In this document: piece by piece, positions 8,506 through 16,380 of the stretch
How positions within the stretch are numbered: the stretch's first letter is position 1
How the letters are laid out: the number at the start of each line of letters is the position of its first letter
Source of the DNA: Amycolatopsis keratiniphila subsp. keratiniphila
GTDB taxonomy: Bacteria; Actinomycetota; Actinomycetes; Mycobacteriales; Pseudonocardiaceae
Length of the DNA: 42,640 nt
NCBI RefSeq assembly: GCF_001620365.2
Contig: NZ_LQMT02000031.1
Coordinates: 1-42,640 of the forward strand
Direction of reading: 5' to 3'
Program-made: the position numbers and the translations under genes
Notes under the pieces: model-generated
The model's input: only the letters and a program-made list of their open reading frames with translations
What the model was told of the DNA's origin: nothing
Databases searched by the model: none

Positions 8506-9735
8506 TCAATGGAGGAGTAACAGGACCTGAAGTTCACCCACGAGCCCGCCGATCACCGCGCCGACCGCGATCAGCTTCCATTCGTCCTGCTGGAAGGCGG
8601 GACGGAGGATCCCCTCGAACTCGAGCGGGGTCAGCTGCTGCATCTTCGTGACGATGGTGTTGCGGACGTCGAGCGCGTCAGTGGCGTAGCTCTCCACGTG
8701 TTTCACCGTTTCGGGGAGATACGCGATCGCCTTTTCCGCCGCGGCCCGCTTCATCTCCTGGTACTGGACCCCGCCGACGGTCAGCGCCACCAACGGTTTC
8801 GCGATGCTCGCCTGCGCGTCGATGGTCCGCTGCACCTCGCGGGTGATCATCACGAACAGCTTGTCCGACTTGGGCCCGGTGAGCACGGCCTCCATCACGT
8901 TCCGCACGGTGAGGACCTCGTCGGCGATCAGCGCGCCGTAGTCCTTGGCGACCGCCTGGCGGCGTTTCTGGAACATGCCCTGCCAGCTGAAGAACAGGAA
9001 CCGGCGCGGCTCACGCGGGTAGAAGATCATTTTGAGGGCCAGCCAGTCGGTGACGAACCCGGTGACGAAACCGAAGATCGGCATGATCAGCGGCTGTTTC
9101 GTCAGCGCCCACGCGACGAACTGGATCAGGCCGATGACGAAGCCGAACCAGATGCCGGAGCGGGCGATGAAGCGCAGTTCCGGGGTCGCGACCTCCTTGA
9201 TCAGGCGGCAGGTCAGCGATTTGTCGCGGACCATCGCGTTGATCAGCATCTCGTTGACGTCGAGGACCTCGTCGATATTCGTCGACACCTCGCGCATCAG
9301 CCTCGCGACGACCTTCGGCGCCTGCGCCCGGACCTGGTCGACCAGCATGCGCTGTGCCCGGGTCGGCAGCAGTTCCCACAGTCTGGGCTGGTACTGCTCC
9401 ATCACTTCGCGGGTGACGTCCTCGACGGCCTTGAGGAGCGGCTCTTCGAGTTCCTTGACCATTTCGTCGGGATCGAGCCGGGAGAAGATCTCCTGCGGAT
9501 CGACGAGGTTCTTGGTCAGCAGGTCGACGGCGGTGGTCGCCATCCGGCGCGAGTTGGCCGGGATGACCCCCTGCCAGCCGAGGAACGGTTTGATCCCGAC
9601 GAACTCCAGCGGCCGGAACATCATCTCGATGGCGACGCGTTTCGTGATGTACCCGATGAGTGCGGCGATGAAGGGCATCGTGGCGTAGACGTGCCAGTGC
9701 TCGCGGATGTCTTCGAGGATCGCCGAGATGTCCAA
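8506..9735 (-). CDS. DUF445 family membrane protein, copy 3
   Basis: A 409-aa paralogue and the promoter-proximal gene of the triplet. It has the N-terminal segment with GYITKRVAIEMMF, the central segment with FVTDWLALKMIF, and the same GELQVLLLLH C-terminus. It starts with TTG at 9735, supported by a GGAGG five bases upstream. The 123-bp gap to the divergent coiled-coil gene at 9859 probably contains promoters for both directions. Retention of all conserved family motifs in all three copies argues that each is functional. Confidence 0.9.
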   Translation of the reverse strand: MDISAILEDIREHWHVYATMPFIAALIGYITKRVAIEMMFRPLEFVGIKPFLGWQGVIPANSRRMATTAVDLLTKNLVDPQEIFSRLDPDEMVKELEEPLLKAVEDVTREVMEQYQPRLWELLPTRAQRMLVDQVRAQAPKVVARLMREVSTNIDEVLDVNEMLINAMVRDKSLTCRLIKEVATPELRFIARSGIWFGFVIGLIQFVAWALTKQPLIMPIFGFVTGFVTDWLALKMIFYPREPRRFLFFSWQGMFQKRRQAVAKDYGALIADEVLTVRNVMEAVLTGPKSDKLFVMITREVQRTIDAQASIAKPLVALTVGGVQYQEMKRAAAEKAIAYLPETVKHVESYATDALDVRNTIVTKMQQLTPLEFEGILRPAFQQDEWKLIAVGAVIGGLVGELQVLLLLH

Positions 9736-9858
9736 CCGGGCCTCCGCTGCTTACGACCTGTCAACAATGCAGGATGCCATGTGATCGGTCCACCGCACGC
9801 CGAGTGCAGCCGTTTGGCGGTACTGCCCGACGGGTGCCCGCTCATTAAGGTGGCCGCC

Positions 9859-10818
9859 ATGGTCGCTCCTGAGAAGACGGCGCCTCAGGCGCCCTCAGCG
9901 AAATCGTCCCCGTTCGCGGGCTCTGTCCGCGGTTACGACAAGCGTCAGGTCGACGAGCGCCTCGCCGAACTGGCGACCGAACTCAAGCAGACCTCACGCA
10001 GCCGCGACGAAGCCGTGGCGACCGCCGGTGAACTCACCAAGGCGCTCGGCCACGCCCAGAAGGAACTGGACGAGACCAAGGCCGCCCTCGTGCGGATGAG
10101 TTCGAGCCCGTCCGGCGCCGGCGCGATGGCCGAACGCGTCCGCATGATGATGCAGCTCGCCGAGGAGGAGATCGCCGACCTCAAGGCCGCCGCGGAAGCG
10201 GACGCCAAGTCGACCCGGGCCGAGGCGGACAAGTACGCCCACGAGACGCAGCGCGCCAGCGAAAAGGCGGCGAAGGACGCGCAGGCCGAGCGGGAAAAGC
10301 TGCTCGCCGACGCCAAGGCGGAGATCGAGCGGCTGAACTCCGAGGCGGCGCAGAAGCGCAAGGAACTGGACATGGAGAGCGTCCGGGCCCGCGCCGCCGC
10401 GGACAAGAAGGCCGAGGAGGCTTCGGCGGCTCGTCGCGCGGCGGCCGAGAAGGCGTCCGCGGACAAGATCGCGGAAGCCGATCAGGTGTCGGCGGCCAAG
10501 CGTGCCGAGGCCGAGCGGATCTCGGCGGAGAAGATCGCCAAGTCGGAGAAGTCTTCGGCGGAGGACATCGCCGCGAAGCAGGAGCAGGTCGCGGAGGCCC
10601 TCACCGACGCGAAGACCCAGCAGGCCGAAGCCCAGCAGGCCCGGAAGCTCGCGCTGGAACTCCGGTCGAAGGTCGCCGATCGGCTCTCCGCCACGGACGT
10701 CGCCGTCCAGGAGGCCATCCGGCTGCTGGCTCCCGCCCCTGATGCCGACGAGGCACCCAAGCCGGAGGCCGCGCCGAACCCCGCTCCCACCAAGTCCAAC
10801 GGCCCACGCCCTTCCTGA
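9859..10818 (+). CDS. DivIVA-like coiled-coil protein
   Basis: A 319-aa cytoplasmic, highly charged protein. Residues ~17-35 (SPFAGSVRGYDKRQVDERL) match the short N-terminal DivIVA/Wag31-type motif, in which F-x-x-x-x-R-G-Y-D is followed by coiled coil. The rest is Ala/Glu/Lys/Arg-rich heptad-type coiled coil to ~285, then an Ala/Pro-rich tail. It lacks the longer lipid-binding region of true Wag31 and is better described as a DivIVA-domain or scaffold protein. The frame is open far upstream, but that part is antisense to DUF445 copy 3. The ATG at 9859 has AAGG eight bases ahead; a GTG at 9850 is possible. The gene converges on the FGGY kinase with a 3-nt gap. Confidence 0.82.
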   Translation: MVAPEKTAPQAPSAKSSPFAGSVRGYDKRQVDERLAELATELKQTSRSRDEAVATAGELTKALGHAQKELDETKAALVRMSSSPSGAGAMAERVRMMMQLAEEEIADLKAAAEADAKSTRAEADKYAHETQRASEKAAKDAQAEREKLLADAKAEIERLNSEAAQKRKELDMESVRARAAADKKAEEASAARRAAAEKASADKIAEADQVSAAKRAEAERISAEKIAKSEKSSAEDIAAKQEQVAEALTDAKTQQAEAQQARKLALELRSKVADRLSATDVAVQEAIRLLAPAPDADEAPKPEAAPNPAPTKSNGPRPS

Positions 10819-10821
10819 TCC

Positions 10822-12264
10822 CTATCGGCCCCGGACGACGGCGAACAGCTCGTCGTCGATCCAGCCCCTGGTGTGCAGCTCGGCACAGAATCGCTGGTAC
10901 GACTCTGCGAGCGCGGCACTTTCGCGCTCGTCGGGCTCGACCAGTGTTCCCTCGCCGAGCCCCGCGGACGCCTCGGTGAGGCCGCCCGGCAGGACCCCCG
11001 CCGCGGCGAGCAATGCGGCGCCGTAACCCGTTTCCGCGTGTGGTGACACCCGCAGGCCGAGACCGCTGACGGTCGCCCTGATCCGTGTCCACAAAGGACT
11101 TCTGCTGCCGCCGCCCGCCGCCAGCAGCGGATCGGTGACGTCGACGCCGAGGCGGCGCAGGTGGTCCAACGCCAGCCGCTCGAGGAAGGCGACCCCCTCC
11201 AGCCTGGCCCGGTGCGACTCAACCTCGTCGGCTTCGCCCGACACGAAGCCCTCCGCGTCCGGGCTGGCGAACGGGAAACGTTCGCCCTTGCGCCGCAACG
11301 GATACGCGACCACCTTCGCCGGTCCCCGCGCGGCCGCCGCCGCGTCGAGTTCGGGAAGGCGATCCTGCCCGGCGACGGCCTCACCGCCGGTGTTCGACGC
11401 GCCACCGGGCAGCCACCAGCCGTCCGGATGACGGTGGCTGTACATCGCCCCCGTCGGATCGGGCACCAGCTCTTCGGTGACTCCCTTGAGCACGTACGTC
11501 GTGCCGAGGATCCCGACGAAACTCCCGGGAGCGACCGCCCCGGCCGCGATCTGGCCCGCGCAGCCGTCGGTCATCCCGGCCACGACCGGGCAGCCCGCCG
11601 GGAGCCCGGCGACCGGACGGGCCACCTCGCCCAGCACGGTGGCCGGCGCGACCACCGACGGGAGCAGGCTCGCGGGCACTCCCAACGCCTCGAAGACCTC
11701 GTCCGGCCATTCGAGGGCGAGCGGGTCGTAGCCGCTCTTCAAGGCATGTGACCAGTCGGTGGCCACCGTGCCGCCGGTGAGCTCCGCGGCGATCAGATCG
11801 GGGGTGTGCCGGATCCCGGCGACGTCGGGGACGTGCCCGGCCAGCCAGGCGATCCGGCCGAGCGCGGCCGTGGCCGACACACCGAAACCGAGCCGCCGCC
11901 AGCGATCCGCGCCCAGCGCGGTGGCCTCGCGGTTGAGCTCCGCGCCGCGCCTGTCGTCGTACATCAGCGCGGGGGTGACCGGCACACCGGACGCGTCGAC
12001 CCCGACGATCGTCCCCGACGTCGCGGCGATGGCCACCGCGGCGACCTCGCCGCCCCTGCCCGGCAGCTCGCCGGTGACCTTCGCCAGCACCGTCTTCACC
12101 GCGGGCCACCAGGACCGGGCGTCCTGCTCGCTGTGTCCGCGGCCGTCGCGGACCGGCGCGGGCAGCGGCTCGGCGGCCGAAGCGAGGACGGTGCCGCCGC
12201 GCACCGCGAGGGCCCGGACCCCCGCGGTGGCGACGTCGATGCCGATCGTGACGGGCTGGTTCAC
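10822..12264 (-). CDS. FGGY-family carbohydrate kinase (xylulokinase/ribulokinase-like)
   Basis: A 480-aa cytoplasmic kinase of the actin/hexokinase fold. The phosphate-1 motif is IGIDVATAGVRA (7-18). The catalytic Asp is D233 in GMTDGCAGQIAAG, and the C-terminal domain carries the ATP-binding AAGGGSRSPLWTRI. The GTG start overlaps the transporter stop as GTGA, so the two are translationally coupled and should act in one pathway: uptake followed by phosphorylation. The substrate cannot be read from the sequence. Pentuloses, or other ketoses derived from polyols, are the usual substrates of such kinases next to polyol permeases. The upstream extension of this frame is antisense-type shadow within the transporter gene. 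Confidence 0.88.
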   Translation of the reverse strand: MNQPVTIGIDVATAGVRALAVRGGTVLASAAEPLPAPVRDGRGHSEQDARSWWPAVKTVLAKVTGELPGRGGEVAAVAIAATSGTIVGVDASGVPVTPALMYDDRRGAELNREATALGADRWRRLGFGVSATAALGRIAWLAGHVPDVAGIRHTPDLIAAELTGGTVATDWSHALKSGYDPLALEWPDEVFEALGVPASLLPSVVAPATVLGEVARPVAGLPAGCPVVAGMTDGCAGQIAAGAVAPGSFVGILGTTYVLKGVTEELVPDPTGAMYSHRHPDGWWLPGGASNTGGEAVAGQDRLPELDAAAAARGPAKVVAYPLRRKGERFPFASPDAEGFVSGEADEVESHRARLEGVAFLERLALDHLRRLGVDVTDPLLAAGGGSRSPLWTRIRATVSGLGLRVSPHAETGYGAALLAAAGVLPGGLTEASAGLGEGTLVEPDERESAALAESYQRFCAELHTRGWIDDELFAVVRGR

Positions 12265-13595
12265 GTGGTGACGACCTTCTCTCCGACTTCTTGCAGGCTC
12301 TTGTCCTCTTCGATCGCCTTCGCCGTCTCCTCGGGCAGCTTCAGGTAGCGGACCATGACCGCGGCGACCAGATAGAGCGCGGCGAAGACGATCACCACAC
12401 CGGCCGCGCCCAGCGGACCGAGGAACACGCTGACGATCGCCGGCCCGACGAACGCCGCGGCGCCGGCGCCCAGGTTCAGCAGGGCCATCGCGCCACCCTT
12501 GTTCTCCGGGGCGAGCGAGGGGAGCAGCGCCGAGATCGGCACGAACCCGGCGAGCGTGGCGCCGTACAGCGCGCCGACGAGCAGGGCGAGCCAGTAGTAC
12601 TCGGCGCCCATGGCGATCGGGACGAAGTAGAGCAACAGGATCGAGATCGCGCAGCCGATCGCGCCGAACCAGAAGATCGTGGTGCGCCAGCCGATCCGGT
12701 CGCTCAGCACGCCGAAGATCAGGTTGAAGAAGATGTTCGTGCCGTAGATGACCGAGACCAGGAGGAGCCAGCGGCTCTCCCCGAAGCCGATCTGCTCGAT
12801 GAAGATCGTCGGGAAGAACACCAGCATCCCGAACTCGGGCGCGGTGTTGATGACGCGGACGAGCATCCCGACGCCGACGCGGGGTTTCTTCCACGCGATC
12901 GACACGCTGGACACCAGGCTCTGTACCGGTTTCACGTCCGGCGGCGCGAGCCGGGTGTACCCCGTCCGCTGCCGGACGCCGAAGATCGCGAGCAGTCCGC
13001 CGAGACCGAGCAGCGCCACCGACACCCAGAGCGTCCCGTACTGGCCCAGCACCGGGTTCGTGAAGCTCGCGACCAGCGCGCCCAGCGTCGGCAGCCCGCC
13101 GGTGAACGCGAAGTAGAACCAGCCCACCGCCGCGCCGAGCCTGGCGACCGGCGCCACCGCGGTGATCCAGACCAGGAAGCCGAACGCGAACATCGGATAG
13201 CCGAACCCGCGCAGACCGTAGAACACCAGCATCAACGGGTAGTTCTCGCCCGACACCGCGACCGCGAGGAACAGCACGTCGAACACCAGCCAGATGGCCA
13301 GGCCGATCATCATCACGCGCCGCGGCCCCCACAGATCCGACAACGCGCCCGACAACCACGACGCCAGCATCACGGCGACGCCGTACACGGTGATCACGTA
13401 CGAAGCCTTGATCTCGGTGCCCGCGCCGTTGTCCGCCATGAACGGCGCGATGAAGCCCGACTCGACCCCGTCGCCGATCATGAACAGCAGCAGCCCGGCA
13501 TAGCCGAGGAACAGCGGGGCGGGCAGGCCCCAACGGTTCAGCACGCGGGCGAACCCGCTCCCGGATCGCGATAACGGCGGTGTTACCTGGTTCAT
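12261..13595 (-). CDS. MFS transporter, polyol permease type (RbtT/DalT/CsbX-like)
   Basis: A 444-aa inner-membrane transporter with about twelve hydrophobic segments. The opening (GLPAPLFLGYAGLLLFMIGDGVESGF) resembles the ribitol/arabinitol permease family (RbtT, DalT, CsbX), with the acidic pair in GDGVE. The MFS signature after helix 2 reads GALSDLWGPRR, and its repeat in the second half is GVLSDRIGWR. The ATG at 13595 has GGAGG (13601-13605) five bases upstream and is preferred to the ATG at 13607. It is the first gene of a two-gene operon with the FGGY kinase. The leader region carries three TGTTA repeats likely bound by the neighbouring DeoR regulator. The polyol substrate is inferred from family resemblance. 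Confidence 0.85.
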   Translation of the reverse strand: MNQVTPPLSRSGSGFARVLNRWGLPAPLFLGYAGLLLFMIGDGVESGFIAPFMADNGAGTEIKASYVITVYGVAVMLASWLSGALSDLWGPRRVMMIGLAIWLVFDVLFLAVAVSGENYPLMLVFYGLRGFGYPMFAFGFLVWITAVAPVARLGAAVGWFYFAFTGGLPTLGALVASFTNPVLGQYGTLWVSVALLGLGGLLAIFGVRQRTGYTRLAPPDVKPVQSLVSSVSIAWKKPRVGVGMLVRVINTAPEFGMLVFFPTIFIEQIGFGESRWLLLVSVIYGTNIFFNLIFGVLSDRIGWRTTIFWFGAIGCAISILLLYFVPIAMGAEYYWLALLVGALYGATLAGFVPISALLPSLAPENKGGAMALLNLGAGAAAFVGPAIVSVFLGPLGAAGVVIVFAALYLVAAVMVRYLKLPEETAKAIEEDKSLQEVGEKVVTT

Positions 13596-13635
13596 GCACG
13601 CCTCCATGACGTCGTGTTCAGCGTATCATGGATCG

Positions 13636-13682
13636 TGTTAACTTCACTTTCAAGATGTTACATCGGTGGATTTTCGTGTTAG
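13636..13682. promoter_or_regulatory. Direct-repeat operator candidate for the DeoR regulator (transporter promoter)
   Basis: TGTTA occurs at 13636, 13656 and 13677, spaced 20 and 21 bp, about two helical turns each. The middle copy is inside the perfect palindrome GATGTTACATC (13654-13664). The first is TGTTAACTT, a string also present in the promoter of the HAD-dhaKL operon (15656-15664). This is a good candidate binding array upstream of the transporter-kinase operon. Confidence 0.55.
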
Positions 13683-13918
13683 CCTCGCGCGCCGCAGGTC
13701 GCGGAGGTGCTCGGTCGCCGACGTCGACCTCACGAAGGCAAGGCGCAAGTCTGGTGCGGTGAACTCCGCCGGATCACGTGTGTCGTCCGGTCGGTCACGT
13801 GAGAGACGCTGGCATGGGTACGGGTGGTCGTGAGTGGCGTTTCGGGTTCTGGTGAACCTGTATTTGCTTACCTGCCGGGCTTGACGCCGTCCTGCTGCCG
13901 TAATGGAGCCCGATTTCG
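13683..13918. other. Intergenic stretch without a recognised gene
   Basis: This is part of the 603-nt gap between the transporter promoter and the end of the DeoR gene. No reading frame here has convincing codon bias, start site or homology, and no tRNA-like fold was seen. Its base composition is less GC-rich and more irregular than the flanking genes. Confidence 0.5.
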
Positions 13919-13920
13919 GC

Positions 13921-13967
13921 GAGTGGGGAGGTTTGGGGACGTTCAGCGTCCGGAATCCTCCCCGCTC
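13921..13967. repeat. Intergenic hairpin element A (diverged copy)
   Basis: A stem with arms around GAGTGGGGAGG and CCTCCCCGCTC closes on GGGAC-GTTCAGC-GTCCG. It is the least perfect of three consecutive hairpins with the same layout. Pairing of T with G in the lower stem keeps it closed as RNA. Confidence 0.6.
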
Positions 13968-13977
13968 GGCACGACCA

Positions 13978-14028
13978 TGATCAAGGGAGGATTCGGGACA
14001 CTCAACGTCCCAAATCCTCCCTTGATCA
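13978..14028. repeat. Intergenic hairpin element B
   Basis: The 16-nt arms TGATCAAGGGAGGATT and AATCCTCCCTTGATCA are perfect complements. One C/A mismatch follows, then GGGAC pairs with GTCCC around the loop ACTCAAC. The core GGGACACTCAACGTCCC is identical to that of element C. Confidence 0.8.
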
Positions 14029-14053
14029 AGCCCTGAGACCCGAGCGCCCCCTC

Positions 14054-14100
14054 GACGATGTAGGAATTGGGACACTCAACGTCCCGATTCCTACATCGTC
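14054..14100. repeat. Intergenic hairpin element C
   Basis: The 14-nt arms GACGATGTAGGAAT and ATTCCTACATCGTC are perfect complements. After one T/G position, GGGAC pairs with GTCCC around the loop ACTCAAC. The stem sequence is unrelated to that of element B, while the loop core is identical. It may also terminate the leftward deoR mRNA. Confidence 0.8.
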
Positions 14101-14198
14101 GGCACCTGGCACACCGAGCTTCCGATGCCATCAAACTCCGAGGCTCAAACGACACCGCCAGGCTCGCCGAGCGCACCTCCGCGTTGGCAAGCGGCGCC

Positions 14199-14993
14199 TC
14201 AAAGCTCCGCGATGTCCACCTCCACCTGGCTCCGCATGTCCTCGGCCAGGTGCTCTTCCACTCCGTCGTCGACGATCAGCACGTCGAAGTCGCTCAACGG
14301 CGCCAGCCGGTGCAGTGCCGCGCGTTCGGTCTTGCTGTGGTCCATCAGCAGCACCTTCGTCCGGGCGCTGGCCAGCATCGCGCGTTTCAGCATCACGATC
14401 TCCGGCTCCTGGTGGAACGTCATGCGTGTGTTCATCGCCGAGGTCGAGACGAAGGTCGCGTCGACGTTGATCCGCTCGATCGCCTCCAGGCTCTGCATGC
14501 CGAGGAACGAGTCGTGGGTCGCGGAATAGTCCCCGCCGATACAGATGAGCCGCAGGTCGGGAACGCCTTTGAGCAGTTCGATGGCGCCGAGGTAGTTCGT
14601 CGCGACGGTCAGCGGGGTGACGCGGTGCAGCATCTTCGCCAGCGCGAGCGCGCTCGTGGAGTCGTCGAGCAGGATCGACATCCCCGGTTCGACCCGGGCC
14701 AGCGCGTGCGCCGCGATGGCCATCTTCTCCTCCGAATGCACGTTCATCCGGTAGTCGGCGTTGCTTTCGAAGATCGTCGACGGCATCGCCGACACGCCTC
14801 CCCGGTACTTCCGGAGCAGGCCGCGCCGCGCCAGTTCGTCGACGTCGCGGTGCACCGTCATGGTGCTGACGCCGGTGAGTTCCACCAGTTCGGAGATGCT
14901 CGCGGAGCCCGTTGTGAAGACGTGTTCGGTGATCAGCTGCTGACGCGTGTTACGAGAGTGCGCGCTCGCACCGGCCGTCTTCTCATCGTTCAT
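14199..14993 (-). CDS. DeoR-family transcriptional regulator
   Basis: A 264-aa regulator. The N-terminal DeoR helix-turn-helix is at ~33-52 (SISELVELTGVSTMTVHRDVDELARRGLL), and the C-terminal DeoRC effector domain has the DDSTSALALAKML and LMDHSKTERAAL motifs that bind phosphorylated sugars in this family. The ATG at 14993 overlaps the histidine-phosphatase stop as ATGA, and the two genes form one leftward operon. The location between the transporter-kinase operon and the rightward catabolic operon, both with TGTTA-type repeats in their promoters, makes it the obvious local regulator. A phosphorylated pathway intermediate is the likely inducer. Confidence 0.9.
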   Translation of the reverse strand: MNDEKTAGASAHSRNTRQQLITEHVFTTGSASISELVELTGVSTMTVHRDVDELARRGLLRKYRGGVSAMPSTIFESNADYRMNVHSEEKMAIAAHALARVEPGMSILLDDSTSALALAKMLHRVTPLTVATNYLGAIELLKGVPDLRLICIGGDYSATHDSFLGMQSLEAIERINVDATFVSTSAMNTRMTFHQEPEIVMLKRAMLASARTKVLLMDHSKTERAALHRLAPLSDFDVLIVDDGVEEHLAEDMRSQVEVDIAEL

Positions 14994-15616
14994 GTCACCC
15001 AGTATCGCGTGCGGGCAGGCTGATTGAGGCGCAGCAGGCCGGTGCGCGTGCCGTCGATCTCGATCTCCGTGATGGCCGCGTTGTCCAGCCGTGGGAACAC
15101 CGTGCGGTAGTTCTCGAGCGGGATGCCGAGCAGTGCGCACAAGGTCAGCCTGATCAGGGTGTTGTGCGCGACGACCAGCACCGTCTCGCCCGGTACGTCG
15201 GCGGCGATCCCGCGCAGTGCGCCGGCCCCGCGGGCGGCCGCGTCGGCAGGCGGCTCCGAACCGGGGAAGGCGCCGCTCACGGGGTCGGCGAGAAACCTCG
15301 CCACCGCATCGGGATCCGCCTCCGCCAGCTCGGCCCTGGTGCGCCCTTCCATCAGTCCGAAGTGGACTTCACGCAGTTCGTCGACCACCCGCAACGGCAG
15401 GTCCAACGCCTTGGCGGACGGCTCCGCGGTGCGACGTGCGCGGCTCTGCGGCGAGCAGAACACGGCCGACGGCCCGGCCGCCGCGGCGAATCCGGCGAGT
15501 TCGTCCGCCTGCCGGAGCCCCTCCTCGGTCAGCGCGACGTCGCTGCTGCCCGCGTACCGGTTCTCGGCGTGCCATTCGGTCTGGCCGTGCCGTGCCAATA
15601 ACAACCGTGCGACCAC
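14990..15616 (-). CDS. Histidine phosphatase family protein (phosphoglycerate mutase-like)
   Basis: A 208-aa member of the histidine phosphatase superfamily. The phospho-accepting site is R9-H10-G11 in LARHGQTEW, with the second catalytic His at H151 in VVAHNT and the acidic residue in GLMEGRT (E90). The GTG start has GAGGAGG upstream. It is divergent from the HAD phosphatase gene across a 77-bp promoter region containing the CGATGTTA/CGATGTGA repeats, and it overlaps deoR by 4 nt. In this context it probably dephosphorylates a pathway sugar phosphate or damaged intermediate. That substrate is inferred. Confidence 0.85.
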   Translation of the reverse strand: MVARLLLARHGQTEWHAENRYAGSSDVALTEEGLRQADELAGFAAAAGPSAVFCSPQSRARRTAEPSAKALDLPLRVVDELREVHFGLMEGRTRAELAEADPDAVARFLADPVSGAFPGSEPPADAAARGAGALRGIAADVPGETVLVVAHNTLIRLTLCALLGIPLENYRTVFPRLDNAAITEIEIDGTRTGLLRLNQPARTRYWVT

Positions 15617-15642
15617 GCGATCCCTCCTCAGGGCTTGTCCAG

Positions 15643-15680
15643 ATCACAACTTCGATGTTAACTTAACAGCATCGATGTGA
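15643..15680. promoter_or_regulatory. Direct-repeat operator candidate for the DeoR regulator (catabolic operon promoter)
   Basis: CGATGTTA (15653-15660) and CGATGTGA (15673-15680) are direct repeats exactly 20 bp apart. Between them, TGTTAACTTAACA (15656-15668) is a perfect 13-bp palindrome. The same TGTTAACTT string and 20-bp period occur upstream of the transporter gene. The site lies between the divergent histidine phosphatase/deoR and HAD-dhaKL operons. Confidence 0.6.
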
Positions 15681-15693
15681 AAGGAGATGCCGG

Positions 15694-16380
15694 ATGGCAC
15701 TCGCCGCGGTGGTGTTCGACCTGGACGGTGTCCTCGTCGACAGTGAACACCTTTGGGAGGAGAACTGGGTGGCGTACGCCGCCCGGCACCGCACCGAATG
15801 GACCGCCGAGGACACCGCGTCCGTGCAGGGGATGAGCGCGCCCGAATGGGCCGCGTACCTCGCGAAGCGGTCCGGCACCCCGGAAAGTGCGGCCGAGGTC
15901 GAGCGTGCCGTGGTGGACGGCATGATCGCCGCGATCGAGGCGGGCGAGGCGCCCTTGCTGCCCGGTGCCGGTGAGATGGTCCGCGAGGTGAGCGCGAAGG
16001 TGCCGGTCGCGCTGGCGTCGTCGGCCGCCCGCCGCGTGATCGACGCGGTCCTCGAGAAGCATGGGCTCACCGCGGAGTTCGCCGCGACCGTTTCCAGCGC
16101 CGAGGTCGCCAGGGGCAAACCGAGTCCGGACGTCTATCTCGAAGCCGCCGCAAGGCTCGGCCGGTCCGGCGAGGAATGCCTTGGCGTCGAAGACTCCAGC
16201 AACGGTATCCGCGCCGCCGCCGCGGCCGGGCTCACCGTGATCGCCTTGCCGAATCCGGTGTACCCGCCGAAGCCGGACGCGCTGGAGCTGGCCGCCGAGG
16301 TCGCGGAGAACAACGACGACGTGCGCCGCAAGCTGCTCGCGTACCTGTCCGGTGAGTTCGCGGAAGCGAGCGGGCGATGA
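15694..16380 (+). CDS. HAD-superfamily hydrolase, beta-phosphoglucomutase-like subfamily
   Basis: A 228-aa cytoplasmic HAD-IA protein. Motif I is VVFDLDGVLVDSE (nucleophile D9, general acid D11), motif II ALASSAA, motif III the Lys in ARGKPSPDVY, and motif IV GVEDSSNGIRAA. The helical cap between motifs I and II is of the beta-phosphoglucomutase or sugar-phosphatase type. AAGGAGA sits at a good distance from the ATG. It leads the rightward catabolic operon and overlaps the DhaK-DhaL gene as ATGA. It may dephosphorylate a sugar phosphate that accumulates in the pathway, or remove a dead-end product. The exact substrate is unknown. Confidence 0.88.
   Translation: MALAAVVFDLDGVLVDSEHLWEENWVAYAARHRTEWTAEDTASVQGMSAPEWAAYLAKRSGTPESAAEVERAVVDGMIAAIEAGEAPLLPGAGEMVREVSAKVPVALASSAARRVIDAVLEKHGLTAEFAATVSSAEVARGKPSPDVYLEAAARLGRSGEECLGVEDSSNGIRAAAAAGLTVIALPNPVYPPKPDALELAAEVAENNDDVRRKLLAYLSGEFAEASGR

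Noticed and set aside
8698..9858. Long upstream extension of the coiled-coil protein frame
   Set aside because: It is antisense to DUF445 copy 3 and has an Arg/Asp/Gln/His-rich composition typical of a shadow frame. The DivIVA-type motif begins only after the ATG at 9859.
12265..13599. Long leftward frame upstream of the first FGGY kinase
   Set aside because: It overlaps the transporter gene in another frame and lacks protein-like composition. The kinase motif starts right after the GTG at 12264.
13650..14075. Leftward 141-codon frame in the hairpin region
   Set aside because: The frame runs through the palindromic elements, has no ribosome binding site and shows no protein-family resemblance.
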